Shown: piece after piece, positions 20,379 through 31,402 of the stretch
How the letters are laid out: each line of letters opens with the position of its first letter
Numbering within the stretch: the first letter of the stretch is position 1
Source of the DNA: Polychytrium aggregatum
Taxonomy: Eukaryota; Chytridiomycota; Chytridiomycetes; Polychytriales
Reading direction: 5' to 3'
NCBI RefSeq assembly: GCF_025602895.1
Contig: NW_026516222.1
Location: 1 to 64,000, forward strand
Length of the DNA stretch: 64,000 nt
Program-made: the position numbers and the translations under genes
Notes under the pieces: model-generated
What the model was told of the DNA's origin: nothing
The model's database searches: none
The model's input: only the letters and a program-made list of their open reading frames with translations

Positions 20379-21452
20379 ATGTCGGCATTTTGGATCTCAC
20401 CCACGATCACTTCCGTCGCGGTGACTCCGTCACCTTCAGTCGCCTCCTCGCTCGTCACCATCCAAAATTCATGGACCCAGGGCTTCCTCGGCACTACTTC
20501 CAATGCCTCAACCGTACGTTGCTATGCTGCTCTATCCCTGTGTCTAATTCACAGGGTCGGCCAAGTCTACTGTCGTTCTGGGGCTCGGCAGACAGCTCCA
20601 TCACCATTTCCATCGAGCTCCGGCAGAATCAATGCCGGGCTTTGGTTTCCGCTTCTTGTGGCCCGATCTCGTCTCCTAACGCCGACCCACTGCACTCTCT
20701 TCCTCAAACAGATCGGGCTTGTCTTTCCTCCAACCCAGAGCGTATCCTGCGCCGATATCACCTGGAGCTTTGACTCGCATCTCGGCATTCTCCAGCATGC
20801 TGGCACTGGCATGTGTCTTTCCACTGCCGTCCTTCCATTCCATATCACCGGCAACATCACCCAAAGCGTCTTCAACCAAATCATTCGGCTATTCTCCATC
20901 AACCAGGCTGCCCAGCGACTGGTTCTTGCAAAGTGCCCTGCCACGATCCCGTCCCTCAGGCTGAGTTGGAGGTTGATCGTTCCGCATGGAGCCGCTCCAC
21001 CGATCAACAAGACCTCGACCAGCGGACCGACCTGCCTCGCCGGATTCGAGGAGGGCGTTTTCAACTATCCCTACTGTAGCGCCCCGCGGTCGCTCTCATA
21101 CCAGAGCGAGATGGTGTGGAAGATTGGCACGGTCATTCCGCCGTGCGTCCCAGCGCCCCCAAAGCCGCTGTCGCTGTCGTCGGTGAACATGGCTCTGGCC
21201 AGCTCGAGCCCGACACGGACACAATCATCAGCCACATCATCAACCACGACAGCATCAATCGCATCATCAGCCACGTCCTCACACATCACATCGCAATCTA
21301 CCACATCGTCAACCACGACAGCATCAACCACATCGTCAACCACTACATCAGCTACTGCAGCGGTGGTCACGCAGTTTGTGGCAATATCCCCAGTCCAGCT
21401 GAACCTCAGACGATCCAAAATGATATCTCTGCCAACACAAGTCCGCGTCTAG
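20379..21452 (+). CDS. Ser/Thr-rich protein, possibly cell-surface, unrecognised
   Basis: Exons 20379-20513, 20555-20644 and 20712-21452 give 321 aa; all three keep frame at GT-AG sites. The first 230 residues are Ser/Thr/Pro-rich with scattered cysteines (VSCADITWSFD, GTGMCLST, GPTCLAGFEEG, NYPYCSA) that could form disulphides. Residues about 230-300 are a nearly pure Ser/Thr stretch typical of O-glycosylated fungal surface proteins. No signal peptide is visible at the chosen ATG, so either secretion is unproven or a 5' exon is missing. The C-terminal 20 residues may be mis-spliced in this model. No family recognised. Confidence 0.55.
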   Translation: MSAFWISPTITSVAVTPSPSVASSLVTIQNSWTQGFLGTTSNASTVRCYAALSLCLIHRVGQVYCRSGARQTAPSPFPSSSGRINAGLWFPLLVARSRLLTPTHCTLFLKQIGLVFPPTQSVSCADITWSFDSHLGILQHAGTGMCLSTAVLPFHITGNITQSVFNQIIRLFSINQAAQRLVLAKCPATIPSLRLSWRLIVPHGAAPPINKTSTSGPTCLAGFEEGVFNYPYCSAPRSLSYQSEMVWKIGTVIPPCVPAPPKPLSLSSVNMALASSSPTRTQSSATSSTTTASIASSATSSHITSQSTTSSTTTASTTSSTTTSATAAVVTQFVAISPVQLNLRRSKMISLPTQVRV

Positions 21453-21796
21453 CCGCACCCGTGTTGAGTTATCAGCACGACTCCATCCCGAAATACAACT
21501 TAATGCTCGGGACGAAATGGCATTGACCAACCTCTTCTGTTCTTGGCAAAACTCGACTGCAATGGCTCCAGAAATACACCCACTTTAGTATTACCACCGA
21601 GACGGACAACAACGCGCTCTCGGTGAACTGCAGGGGGGGGGAAGGGATGAGGGGACTTTTGCCGATGGCTTGGAACGGTTTGATGCGGCGGCCAGGGTGA
21701 ATGGTGTGTGAGTGGATTGAACGAAAGGCAGGGATCGGGCGATGCCAGTACAAACGAGGTAAGTTGGGAAAGAAAAGAAACAACAGATGTGCCCGT
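21453..21796. other. Convergent intergenic region
   Basis: This is the 3' flank shared by the Ser/Thr-rich gene and the minus-strand dehydrogenase. No feature beyond a G-run near 21632-21640 was seen. Confidence 0.4.
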
Positions 21797-24039
21797 CTAG
21801 ATGCCAACGAGCTTGCGGCTCTCCTGAATAAAGTCAGTCTCGAGTCTAGAGTCGAGGATCTGGCCGTCCTTGGGGGTGATGCGGGCAACCTTGCACTCGG
21901 CAAAGTATTCGCCCGTGACCTTGCTCTCGCATTCGTCCGACAGGGCAACATGCAGGGTCGTTTGGGCACCCTCCCAGGGCGACTTGAGGATGCCCACAAC
22001 GTTGAGCACGACCAAGAAAGCCACGAAACGCAAATCGCCAATGCTGCGGCCGAGCTCGGTGCGCACCTACATCATCCGTGCCGCATAGCAACGAGATCGA
22101 GTGTACATGTTAGAAACCGACACCTTCCGTGAGAGAGAAAGACCGAGAGCGAGAGAACCATGGGCGACGTCTTGGAGATCCACACAAGCAAATCACACTT
22201 ACCATGCCGGGGTGCACTGCGTTGACCGTGATCTTGGAGCCACGCAGCTGCTTGGCCAAATGGATCGAGTAGAGGATGTTGGCGAGCTTGCTCTGGCCAT
22301 AGACTTCCATGGGGCCATACTCGCGCTACAAAAGTACAGGAAATGCCGTTAGCAAGAACGGATCGTACGGTGAGCGGCGGACGACAGTCTCCGTGCAGGC
22401 GCATTGGTTCATAGGCAGCAGCAGAAGGCGTGGGAGTGAGAGCAACGATTCGGATGTTGATCGGAAGCCCGCAAGCCGAGCCTCGATGCCGATAAACTTG
22501 AACAGCAGCTCCGTTCCTTCTCTGGCGCCGGCTCATCAGAGGCTGCAGTGCATCTCAACCGAGGAAAACGGCCCCCACCTGGTCATAGTTCAGATCCTTC
22601 GGGATGACATAGCCAAAGCGGTGGGCACGGGAGCTGACGTTGATGATTCTCGCCGATCCATGCTGGCTTGCAGCCTTTCGAACATACTCCAGCAGCAGCT
22701 CGGTGAGGAGGAAGTGGCCTGATTCGCATTGAGTGACGGATCGGTTGCGGGACGACGAAAGGGAGAACACATGGTTGGCAAACAGAGGGCCCTCGACCAT
22801 TGTCGAACAAACACATGAATCGCTTATACGGCGGAATCATGCGCCTGCACGAGCAAACTTACCGAGATGGTTGGTGCCGATCTGCATCTCGTTGCCATCA
22901 ACGGTAAAGGTTTTCTGTGGCAGGGCCATGACGCCGGCATTGTTGATCTGCGAGACACGCAATGAGAACTCTGCGCTGTCCATGGCCGTCAGGCAATCAA
23001 TCCCATCCCATCAACAGTCAAGCCAACCCACCAAGAGATCAATGGGCTTGCCGTGCTTGGCCCAGCGCTCAGCCAGGGATCGAACAGACTTGAGGTTGGC
23101 AAGGTCCAAGGCTCTAGGAAGGGAGACGACGGGTCAGACAACCTATGTACGATGAGTGGCGTTCTCGTCGTGGGCCCGACAGAATACTCTGGTGGCGGCG
23201 GCTCACCGCCGATGCTGGCTCTGTGTCATTGCTGGCTCTGCCGGTCTTTGGCCGTGCTTCAGCAGCGCCCGCCTCGGTGTTGCATGAAGCCACTGGCACT
23301 TCATCCTCTCCCACTCATACTCACTCGGCAAAGATGTTGGAGTTGCCGGATTTTTTGCGGATCGAGCTCACGGCATCGTCGGTCTTCTTGGAGGGCCGGC
23401 AAGCAATGTAGACATGGGCGCCCTGTTTGGCGAGCTGCAGGGCGGTTTCTGATGGAGATTTGTGTGTGGGTTGATATCAGCCAGGCTTGCACGTGAGTTT
23501 GGACCAGGAAACAGGCGACATTATGCAACCAGCGAATGATGGCCACCGAAAGCCATCGGCGGCGGGAATGTGCGTGTTGGCCACGCGAGCGTCCGGTTGC
23601 GTCCTGCTCAATGAAGAAGTAGGTTGTCCGACGTACCATATCCGATGCCTGTGTTGGCCCCAGTCTGTATGCGAGAGCGAGGAAGCGCCGGGGCTGATCA
23701 GCACCGATCGACGATAGCTGCCAAGTACGATCGGCAGCGACGATGGCGGGAGTGGGCCGCGGCCAGATGCGCATCCCACAACTCCAGATGAAGGCAAAGC
23801 CAAACGACAACCGCAGGGCTGCTTACGATGAGGACGATGCGTCCGGTGAGCTTCTTCTTCAGATCGGTCTTGGCGACTCGACCACCGGCCGCCCAAGAGC
23901 GCAGAGCATAGTATCCGAGGGCAACGGCGGCCCCGGCGGTGTAGTAGCCGCCGTATTTCTCGAGGTGGCTGGGCGAGGGAAGGCCAAAGCGGGCCAGGTA
24001 TTCGGTATAGAGGCTGCTGTAGGAGTCGAGGAGGCTCAT
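21797..24039 (-). CDS. Short-chain dehydrogenase/reductase, retinol-dehydrogenase-like (paralogue 1)
   Basis: Classical SDR, NAD(P)-dependent oxidoreductase; substrate unknown. Eight exons: 24039-23827, 23664-23637, 23448-23325, 23113-23032, 22947-22863, 22718-22579, 22325-22203, 22066-21797, giving 354 aa. It has an N-terminal hydrophobic stretch (about residues 33-50) suggesting membrane anchoring, then the Rossmann motif TGANTGIGY, the [10 protein letters not shown] block, the catalytic Ser region [11 protein letters not shown] and the catalytic YGQSK (Tyr-x-x-x-Lys). The closest relatives by eye are RDH11/RDH12-type enzymes. Its paralogue lies at 29011-27620. The dynein light intermediate chain gene, divergently transcribed, separates the two. 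Confidence 0.9.
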
Positions 24040-24715
24040 GGCGGGATCGATAGCGCAGACGGCAGGACTTGAGGGGACGGACAGAGGGAGGAAGAGCGAA
24101 AGACGATGTGGTCAACGAGGACCAATGCGGCTGAGGCGAGCGCGACGGACAGAAATCTGAGCAGGAAGAACCCAGCGCGGCGGAAGAACGGAGCAAACCT
24201 GACAAATGCGGTGCCGTGTCGCTGGAAGAACGGCCTCGGGGCTGGGAGCAACGGGCAGAGCGGGAGCAGCCGGGTGTGCGATTCTGACGGCGATGGGCGG
24301 GGAGGATTATGACGACAGCGATGTGCGAAGAGGGTTATGACGACAGCGACGTGCGGGGATTGCTAATGTGTGTTGTTGTAACGACGACAGAGGCGACGAC
24401 ATTGGCGACGACAGAGCCGATCGATCGATCAGTGCTGCGATACCTGATTGCCTTGTTGCACGATGGCTTCACGGCGACGGCAACCATGCACTGCATTCGC
24501 CGGGTCTGTCGACTGCACTCGGGCATGGCCGACCATTGCCGATATCGAACATGGAATGCTGCCGGATGGGCCAAGCAACGATTTGCATTCGTGGTGGCGC
24601 GCAGGTCTTCCCTGCTTTCAAGCAAATGCCAACCTTGGTTGTTCTTGACTCCAATCGCTCCGTGCAGCCGTCTCCATCCGCCAGTCGATCATCCCGGCCA
24701 CGGCCACACAGCAAC
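24040..24715. promoter_or_regulatory. Divergent promoter region, SDR 1 / dynein-2 LIC
   Basis: The 676 bases lie between two divergent start codons. They contain degenerate gacgacagcg-type repeats (24312-24405). Bidirectional promoter activity is inferred from layout only. Confidence 0.4.
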
Positions 24716-27323
24716 ATGAACGGACACGGCGCCGGTGTCGGCGAGAGCTGCGACTCGATCATCGACGGTGCCTCGCCGCGGGAATCTGTTGTGTCGCAAA
24801 CCCGGCCCAACGGCCGCAAAGACATCTGGATGCTCATGAAAGAGGCCAAGGAGCGAGAGAAGAAGAGCGAAAGTGAGCGTAATACCACCATCATCATCGC
24901 GATATCATGACCACCATCATCATCGCGATATCATTACCACCACCATCGTCGCTGCGGGATCGTGCTTGGGGTTGGATCGTCGGATATCCGCTCGATTCGT
25001 CTAAACCTCAATTGGAAATACCAGACTCGGATGCCGGACTCGAGAGCACCCTCTTTGTGTGCGGCACCAAGAGGGCCGGCAAGACTTCTGTCATCCTGCG
25101 GTTTCTGGATCGCGGTGAGTTTGGAGCGTGGGTCGGCCTCGGCCGTATCGTCAGCACGGAGGGATATCGGTACTTGCTGTCGTTCGCACGGCTCTCGACG
25201 CGAGGCTGCTCTTCACTCCATGATCCCTGTCGTCTGGCTACTTTCCGGCCACTCTGCTGCGTCCTCTTGACCCCCGGCTGCTTCTCACTCCTTGCAGAGG
25301 AGCCTCCGTTGCCGACCGTTGCGCTCGAATACACGTAAGCGACCGAGACGGGTTGCGTGGACGGATGGTGATCATCCAGGACCGGCGGCTCGGCTCTGCT
25401 GCCATCTACTTTCGCAAAGTGCATTCGACAAATGCCGCCAACCGTTGGTATTGACATCGAATATCGATATATGGTCTTGACATCTCGTCTTGGCTGCGTG
25501 GCTCTCGTCGTTGGTGGCCTTCTGAATCGGCCGTGGCTCCCACCACCGAACGCAATCCAGCTTCGGCCGACGAACGCGGGGCGTCAATTCGGTCAAGGAT
25601 ATCACGCACATATGGGAGCTCGCCGGGGGCACCTTCCTGAGCGACCTCGTCGAGATCCCGGTGACGGAAAGCAACGTCCACACCATCACATTTGTAGTCG
25701 TGCTCGATCTCTCGGAGGTGCGTCTGGCTGGCTCGGGCGTATTGGCTCAACAGGCCGGTCATCGGTGCATCTGCTCATACTATTTTCTCTACCGCACCGA
25801 GTCTAGCCCGCGAATCTCTTGGCAACGTTGACGACCCTGTTTACCAAGATTCGAAGTCGAGTCGACTCGATTCTTGGCGGTCTTGAGGAACGCGGATCCA
25901 AGCGACCCAAGGCACTCCGCAGCCATGCGTGGAAAAAGTTTGGCGTCGACCATCCGGACAAGTGAGTGGTATCTCTCGATACCGCTTGCATCGGCGGAGC
26001 GGGTGATCGGGCTGTAGCGATGAAGCTGGGGGGGGGAGCGGGGAACTGAGCTGTGCTGTCAAGCATATGTGAATGCGCTCCGGTTCCGAGAGAGGTACTG
26101 GATTCAAAGAATGCATCTGACCCGTTTGCCCGGCATCGACAGAGACGCTGTCAATCCAAGCCCTGTCCCGATCGTCATCATCGGCAACAAGTACGATCTG
26201 TTCCGGGACACCGAGTCGTAAGTTGCTCGAGCGATGGGCCTCCACGCCGCGACAGTGTGCTTCTGCCACATCTGCCGCCTGTGCTTCTTCCAACTGACCC
26301 TCGTCCGCTACTTCTTTCAACCATTGCTCACACCATTTGCCGCCCCTGTCTCCAGGGAGATGCGCAAGCTCATGTGCAAGACGCTGCGATACATGGCGCA
26401 CATGAACGGGGCCTCGCTGGTGTTTTTGTCCCAGAAGGACGAGGGCTCCATATCCAAGGCAAGCACTAACTCACACTAACTCGCCGTAACCAGAGCACAC
26501 AAAGCAAGTCGGACGACCGAGGCATCGCTGCTCTAACGTCCGCTGCGATTCGATGCTGGCTCTCCAGTGCCGCCAAATCTTGCACCACCACGCCTTCCGC
26601 TCGACTCCTCTTCGAGGACTCAACGTCGACCATAACAAGCCCATCGCTGTCGTCGCTGGCGCCGACTCCTTCTCGCAGATCGGTCTTCCGCCGTCGGAAA
26701 TGTCCAAGGACGTCGTTGGCCGCACCACCGTAGCGGCTCTGGACACATGGAGAAAGGACTATGAGCGCTATTTTGGACCACCAGGTATATCCGCGGCCGG
26801 AAGAGATACTTCTGATTGAGATCGGAGGGAGGATTGCCATCCCAGTCCGCGAGAGTAGCCTTTGGAATTCGGAATTCAAGCATGTCACAAGACCATGCAG
26901 AGTATCGAGACTCATGCCACGGCTTCGAACCATTGATTCGTCCAGTCGAGGAGAACAACAACAACAGCAAGGACGCAGTCGATTTGTCAAAGTATCCAGA
27001 GGAGGCGGTTGACTCCATGCGCCAGCAGAAAGAGTGAGTGCCGCCCGCAGATTCCCGCCACAGCCGGGAATGTAGTTGATGCACGGACTTGATAGCTGAC
27101 AATCCGTTGGCATCATGCTTCGTCTTGCCTCACACGGAACAAAATCTGGAACCCCCACCCACGAATCGGCGTTGGCAGTGAGGAGCTCGAGAAACTGCGT
27201 CTGGCGAATGACCGCAAGGCCAAGGAGCGGGATTTGTTTGCCTTTCTCAGTGGCAACCCGATGGCCAACACTGGCGACAAGAAGAAGCTGGGTTCCAACA
27301 AGTCATACTCTCGCGCAAAGTAA
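24716..27323 (+). CDS. Cytoplasmic dynein 2 light intermediate chain (DYNC2LI1/D2LIC-like)
   Basis: Subunit of the dynein-2 motor that drives retrograde intraflagellar transport. Ten exons (24716-24872, 25025-25114, 25298-25334, 25561-25717, 25807-25961, 26143-26217, 26356-26458, 26568-26784, 26946-27033, 27179-27323) give 407 aa, a little longer than the usual 350. It shows a Ras-like fold: P-loop GTKRAGKTS (66-74), LPTVALEYTFGRR, THIWELAGGTFLSDL, FVVVLDLSEP, VPIVIIGNKYDLF, and PIAVVAGADSFSQIG with the LPPSEM that follows. The intron at 26459-26567 begins with GC. The gene is strong evidence that the organism builds a flagellum. Start: first ATG of an exon whose splice gives ESTLFVCGTK. Confidence 0.92.
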
Positions 27324-27619
27324 GCCAGAGCTGTTGGTGGAGGGCAGCAGTAGGCAGCGGCCTTTCTACGCTCTTATGAAATGACGAGATGCAACTGTGA
27401 CCATAATGCCTTCGCCGCCTTCGTTTCCAGGGCGGCCCAGATGACGGCATGAGCGGCGCGCAATTTATAGCCATTTTACCAGCCAGTTGGTGACGCATGA
27501 GGGTCAAGAAGCACAGAAAATCTGCAGAAGGACTTGGCATAGCTACGGTGGTGGTATCACGGGATGGATGGACGGCGGCCTTCATACTGCTCCGATGGAC
27601 GGGCATGGCTCTGCACGGA

Positions 27620-29011
27620 TCAGAGTCCGACGAGGCGCTTGCTGTTTTCAACCAGCTTGGTCTCGAGCACGAGCTCGTCGCTGATGGCAGCAAACAAGCG
27701 CTGATAGATCAAATAGACACCGGCCTCGCGACAGTCGGCAAAGTACTTTCCGGTTGTGGTCTTGCCTGCGTCCGAGAGCGCCAGGTGCAGGGTCGTTTGA
27801 CAGCCCTCCCAAGGCGTCTTGAAGAAGATTGCAATGACAGGTTCGAGGACAAAGAACAAGAGGCGCAAGATTGCTCTGTTGTATCGGAACAGAGGAGTGC
27901 GCACCTGGATCCGAGTGATGGACGATCCGTCAAAGGCAGTTCATGATGGATAGTGAGCTGCGAGTGTTTCAAGGCAGCAACGCCGTCCCATCCATATCGA
28001 CGGCATCGACACTCACCACGCCAGGATGAGCAGCGTTGACGGTGATGCCCGAGTTATTGAGTCTCTTGGCGAGGTTGCGAGTATAAAGGATATTGGCCAA
28101 TTTGGTGTTGCTGTAGACTTCATGTGGCCCGTATGTGTTCTAGAGTTCCAGCGTCGGTGAAGAGAAGGAAGTAGAGGAAGAGGCGGGGGTGTTGGTTCAG
28201 CAACATAGAGCCCAGCCAACATAGAGCCCAGCCAATATCCAGAGCTGGCATGGCATCGAGTCGATCTACCCTTTCGCTGTTCAGATCGTCGGCATCAAAG
28301 ATGGCCGAGTAGTGGGCGATTGACGAGAGGTTGATGATGCGAGCCGAGCCGCGGGCTTGGACCGCTCGCTCGAGATGCCCAAGCAGCAGTTCGGTCAGCA
28401 AGAAGTGACCTGTGGACATGGGCCGAGTGCCCAAAGTGCCATTACCATCTGTTAGCATCAATGCGGTGGGGTATCGAGCCAAGTCAGGGGCAAGACAGGG
28501 CCGAAATGCACCGCACTGCACTGGTGGACAGCTTGCTTCGGCACACCAATGCTCGCTTACCAAGGTGGTTTGTGGCCATCTGGATCTCGTTGCCATCGAC
28601 CGTGAGGGTGCGCTTGGGCAGAGCCATAACGCCGGCGTTGTTGATGAGGATGTCGATGGGCTCGTTGCGGTTCTTCCAGCGGCTGGCAAAGTCGCGGACG
28701 GCCTGGAGAGAGGCCAGATCCAGATGCTCAAAGTACACCTGGTCGTTCTTGGACTGCTCGCGGATGGTGCTGACGGCGATCTCGCCGGCCTGCTTCTGTC
28801 GGGAGGCGATAAAGACGGTGGCGCCTTGCTTGGCGAGCTGCAGGGCCGTCTCGAAGCCGATGCCAGAGTTGCCGCCGGTGACAATGACATTGAGGCCGGC
28901 CATGTCTCGACTCAGATCCTCCGGGCGAACTTGGCCGCCCTTGGCCCACTGCCTCAGGAGCCAGACGGCGAGGATGGCGACCGGGACAAGAAGCAGCTGC
29001 GTGAGGCTCAT
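27620..29011 (-). CDS. Short-chain dehydrogenase/reductase, retinol-dehydrogenase-like (paralogue 2)
   Basis: Four exons (29011-28561, 28409-28270, 28139-28017, 27904-27620) give 332 aa. There is an N-terminal membrane anchor (about residues 3-20), the cofactor motif TGGNSGIGF, the block [13 protein letters not shown], the Ser-region ARIINLSSIAH and the catalytic YSNTK. The domain order and the SPWEG/TPWEG C-terminal block match paralogue 1. Its exons 2 and 3 (140 and 123 bases) are the same length and phase as exons 6 and 7 of paralogue 1. The first exon is a fusion of what are five exons there. Oxidoreductase with unknown substrate, likely ER- or membrane-bound. Confidence 0.9.
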
Positions 29012-29238
29012 ATCGGCGACGAATGCGGTGGGCAGAAGCAAGGCCAGACGAGGCCAGACCAGACCAGACCAAACGCAATCCGGAGAGGAAAGCAAGAACC
29101 AGCGCCCTGCCGTTTTCTGTCGGCCGTTTGGCGTTCTCGATCCATCGCTTCGCCGATCTGCCTTGCCGATCTGCCTTGCCGATCTGCCTTGCCGATCCCA
29201 CCACTCTGCCGTCGATAGCCCTTCGATTCCACACTGCC

Positions 29239-29559
29239 ATGAGCACGCAGCCGCCCCCTCGCCCTGGCCGTCCTGACCACCGAGCAAGCCAGCAGTCCCT
29301 GGAGACATCGCCGAGCACCATCCTGAGCCAACTCGGCGATCGATCGCGCATGCCTGCCGAGCGAGCGGCTCTGCTTCAGCAGTTGACAAGCGACGACCCC
29401 CGGGTGCGGGCGTTGCTGAGGACCAAGATTGTCGGGTGTCTGTGGCAGCTGCAAGAAGAGGAACGGGTGCTGGTGCATATGCACGCCCTGGTCTCTGGCA
29501 GCTCGGCAGATGCAGAGCCAAGTGCGCTGCCATCGACACCCTCGAGCGACGGGCCGTAG
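29239..29559 (+). CDS. Small helical protein, 106 aa, unrecognised
   Basis: Single exon from ATG 29239. A Pro/Gln/Ser-rich start is followed by a helix-prone core (RAALLQQLTSDDPRVRALL, then VGCLWQLQEEERVLVHMHAL) and a Ser-rich tail. It is divergent from SDR paralogue 2, with 227 bp between the start codons. The codon choice is like real genes here and the frame is clean. No family recognised; it could be a subunit of a larger assembly, but nothing in the sequence says which. Confidence 0.5.
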   Translation: MSTQPPPRPGRPDHRASQQSLETSPSTILSQLGDRSRMPAERAALLQQLTSDDPRVRALLRTKIVGCLWQLQEEERVLVHMHALVSGSSADAEPSALPSTPSSDGP

Positions 29560-29823
29560 CAATCGCTTCGCCGGCCACAGACGATCTGCACCGAACTGTC
29601 TTTGGCGCTGCTGGCGGCCAGGGGACGGATGGGGATGCTCTGTGATGCCAGGATGTCGCCGGCAAGTCCATGCCGAGGGCAATCTGCCAAGGGTGGATGG
29701 CCTGTGCACCGCCCCGGCCTGCCCTTTTCCTTTCGCCTCTGCCGGCACCTCGTCTGCCTGTTGTGTCGTCCCGCTTGTATCAAGATCTCCTCCACCTGCT
29801 CCCCGCATCGCCAGAACACAGCC

Positions 29824-30309
29824 ATGGCTCCAAGCATCGTCAAGCTCACCCCCGAGCAGCTCTCGCTCTTCCGACGAGACTTTGACCTGATGGACCTTGA
29901 CAAGGACGGCAAGATCACCCCGCTCGAGCTCAAGACATTCATGGAAGCCCTCGGCGAGACCAAGGACATCCCCACCGAAGTCGACCGCATCTTCAAGCGC
30001 ATGGACATCAACGAGGACTCGGTCATCGACTTTGACGAGTTCCTGATCGCCTGCCAGCGCAAACTCCGCAAGGACGCTCTGCGGGCCCGCTTTGCCGTCA
30101 TCGACACCGATGCCTCGGGCTATATCTCCTTCGAGGAGGCCAAGGCCTTCTTTGGGTTCAAGCAAGACAACGACCTGAGCGAGGAGGACCAGGAGTTCTT
30201 GAATGCCGTCTTTGAAGTCGCCGACGTCAACCACGACGGCCAGATCAGCTTCTCCGAGTTCTCGCGGCTGGACGAGCAGCTCGAGCAGCTTCTGGAGATC
30301 GAGGCCTGA
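29824..30309 (+). CDS. Four-EF-hand calcium-binding protein (calmodulin-like)
   Basis: Single exon, 161 aa. Four EF-hand loops are visible: DLDKDGKITPLE, DINEDSVIDFDE, DTDASGYISFEE and DVNHDGQISFSE. Loops 1, 3 and 4 have the Asp/Asn/Gly pattern for calcium binding. Loop 2 has Ser in place of the usual Gly at position 6, so it may bind weakly. It is longer than calmodulin (149 aa) and the loops differ in sequence, so it is a calmodulin-like sensor rather than calmodulin itself. Target unknown. The start is the first ATG, with no upstream in-frame alternative of quality. Confidence 0.9.
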   Translation: MAPSIVKLTPEQLSLFRRDFDLMDLDKDGKITPLELKTFMEALGETKDIPTEVDRIFKRMDINEDSVIDFDEFLIACQRKLRKDALRARFAVIDTDASGYISFEEAKAFFGFKQDNDLSEEDQEFLNAVFEVADVNHDGQISFSEFSRLDEQLEQLLEIEA

Positions 30310-31402
30310 ACTCACGGAGCGGGATCCTGAGATTGCCTTGGTTTGGCCTGGCCTGGCTTGGCTCTGCTTGGCTTGGCTTGGCCTGGCTTTGATTTCGTCA
30401 TCTTTCCTTTGGATTTCTGTTCCTTTTGTTGGTCTGGCTCGTCTTGTCTTCCAGTTCGTTAAGTTTCAAACAAAGAACCCGCCAGTGTGCCTGTTGCCCA
30501 TCTGTCTGTCGGTTTGTCTCTCTGCCTGTCTTTCTGTCTGCTTGCCTGTGGAAATGTCGACCAAATATAACATCGATTCGGTATGTGGTGTGCGATTTGT
30601 GTATGTGTGCGATTGATACGAGAAGCAAGATAGACAGGCTGACAAGTTATCATCATGGGGAAGCAGTGGTGGAGAGGGTGTACAGCAATGCCGACTGCCA
30701 AGCAGCGAGATGGACGGGGGTTCGAATGAATGGGGAATGGAGTGGAATGGAATGGATAGCTTTGATCTGAAAACAGCGCATGAGGTCGGCAATGGGGGTC
30801 GGCAGATGAGGAAAGCATGACGGACTCAAATCCAGCCAGCAGCGGCAGAGCGCTCGGCTGGCTGCTATCCGAGTAGAACGGCTTAGATGAAGGCTCATGC
30901 CATCGAGCATGTGTTCACTGCGGAAGAAAGGCGAGAGCGAGAAGGATTAGTTCAGCAATCGAGACAAGCTGAGACAAGCCAAGACAAGTTGAGGCAAGTT
31001 GAGGAATGCTGTCGCAGAAACAAGGGAGGGATCGGCTGTATCGATCAGACTGTCCGCCAGCGCCGCTTTCATACTGTGGCATTCTTGCTCCTCTTATTTT
31101 TCTGCTATTTTACAAGCGCACGTCTCGGCTAAAAAGAGCACGGGTTTGCGATGGGCATCCCCCCGAAATATCGAGCACGATGTCAGAGGGAAGGAGGGAG
31201 GGAAGGAGGGAGGGACATGGGAAACAGGCGGAGGGAGAAGGAGAAGGAGAAGGAGGAGAAGACGGGCATTACCTTTTTTTGATCGAGCGTTGCGGCATGG
31301 GAACAAGTGTAGAGCACAATAAATAGGAGCTGGCACCAAACATACGCACATGCATTGAAGAAGAAGAAGAAAAGGAAAAGGAAAAGGAAAAGGATCTATG
31401 TT
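30310..31402. other. Convergent intergenic region rich in simple repeats
   Basis: It holds a tggcttggcc-type run (30340-30395), a ctgtctgtcg-type pyrimidine run (30490-30550), and agggaggga/agaagg purine runs (31185-31260 and 31358-31393). No gene is supported. Confidence 0.55.

Noticed and set aside
28484-29671. A 395-codon minus-strand frame starting upstream of SDR paralogue 2
   Set aside because: The first 220 codons run antisense through the small helical gene. The SDR start at 29011 matches the family N-terminus.
29008-30315. A 435-codon minus-strand frame opposite the EF-hand gene
   Set aside because: It is the antisense shadow of the clear four-EF-hand gene. Its acidic composition mirrors the sense codons.
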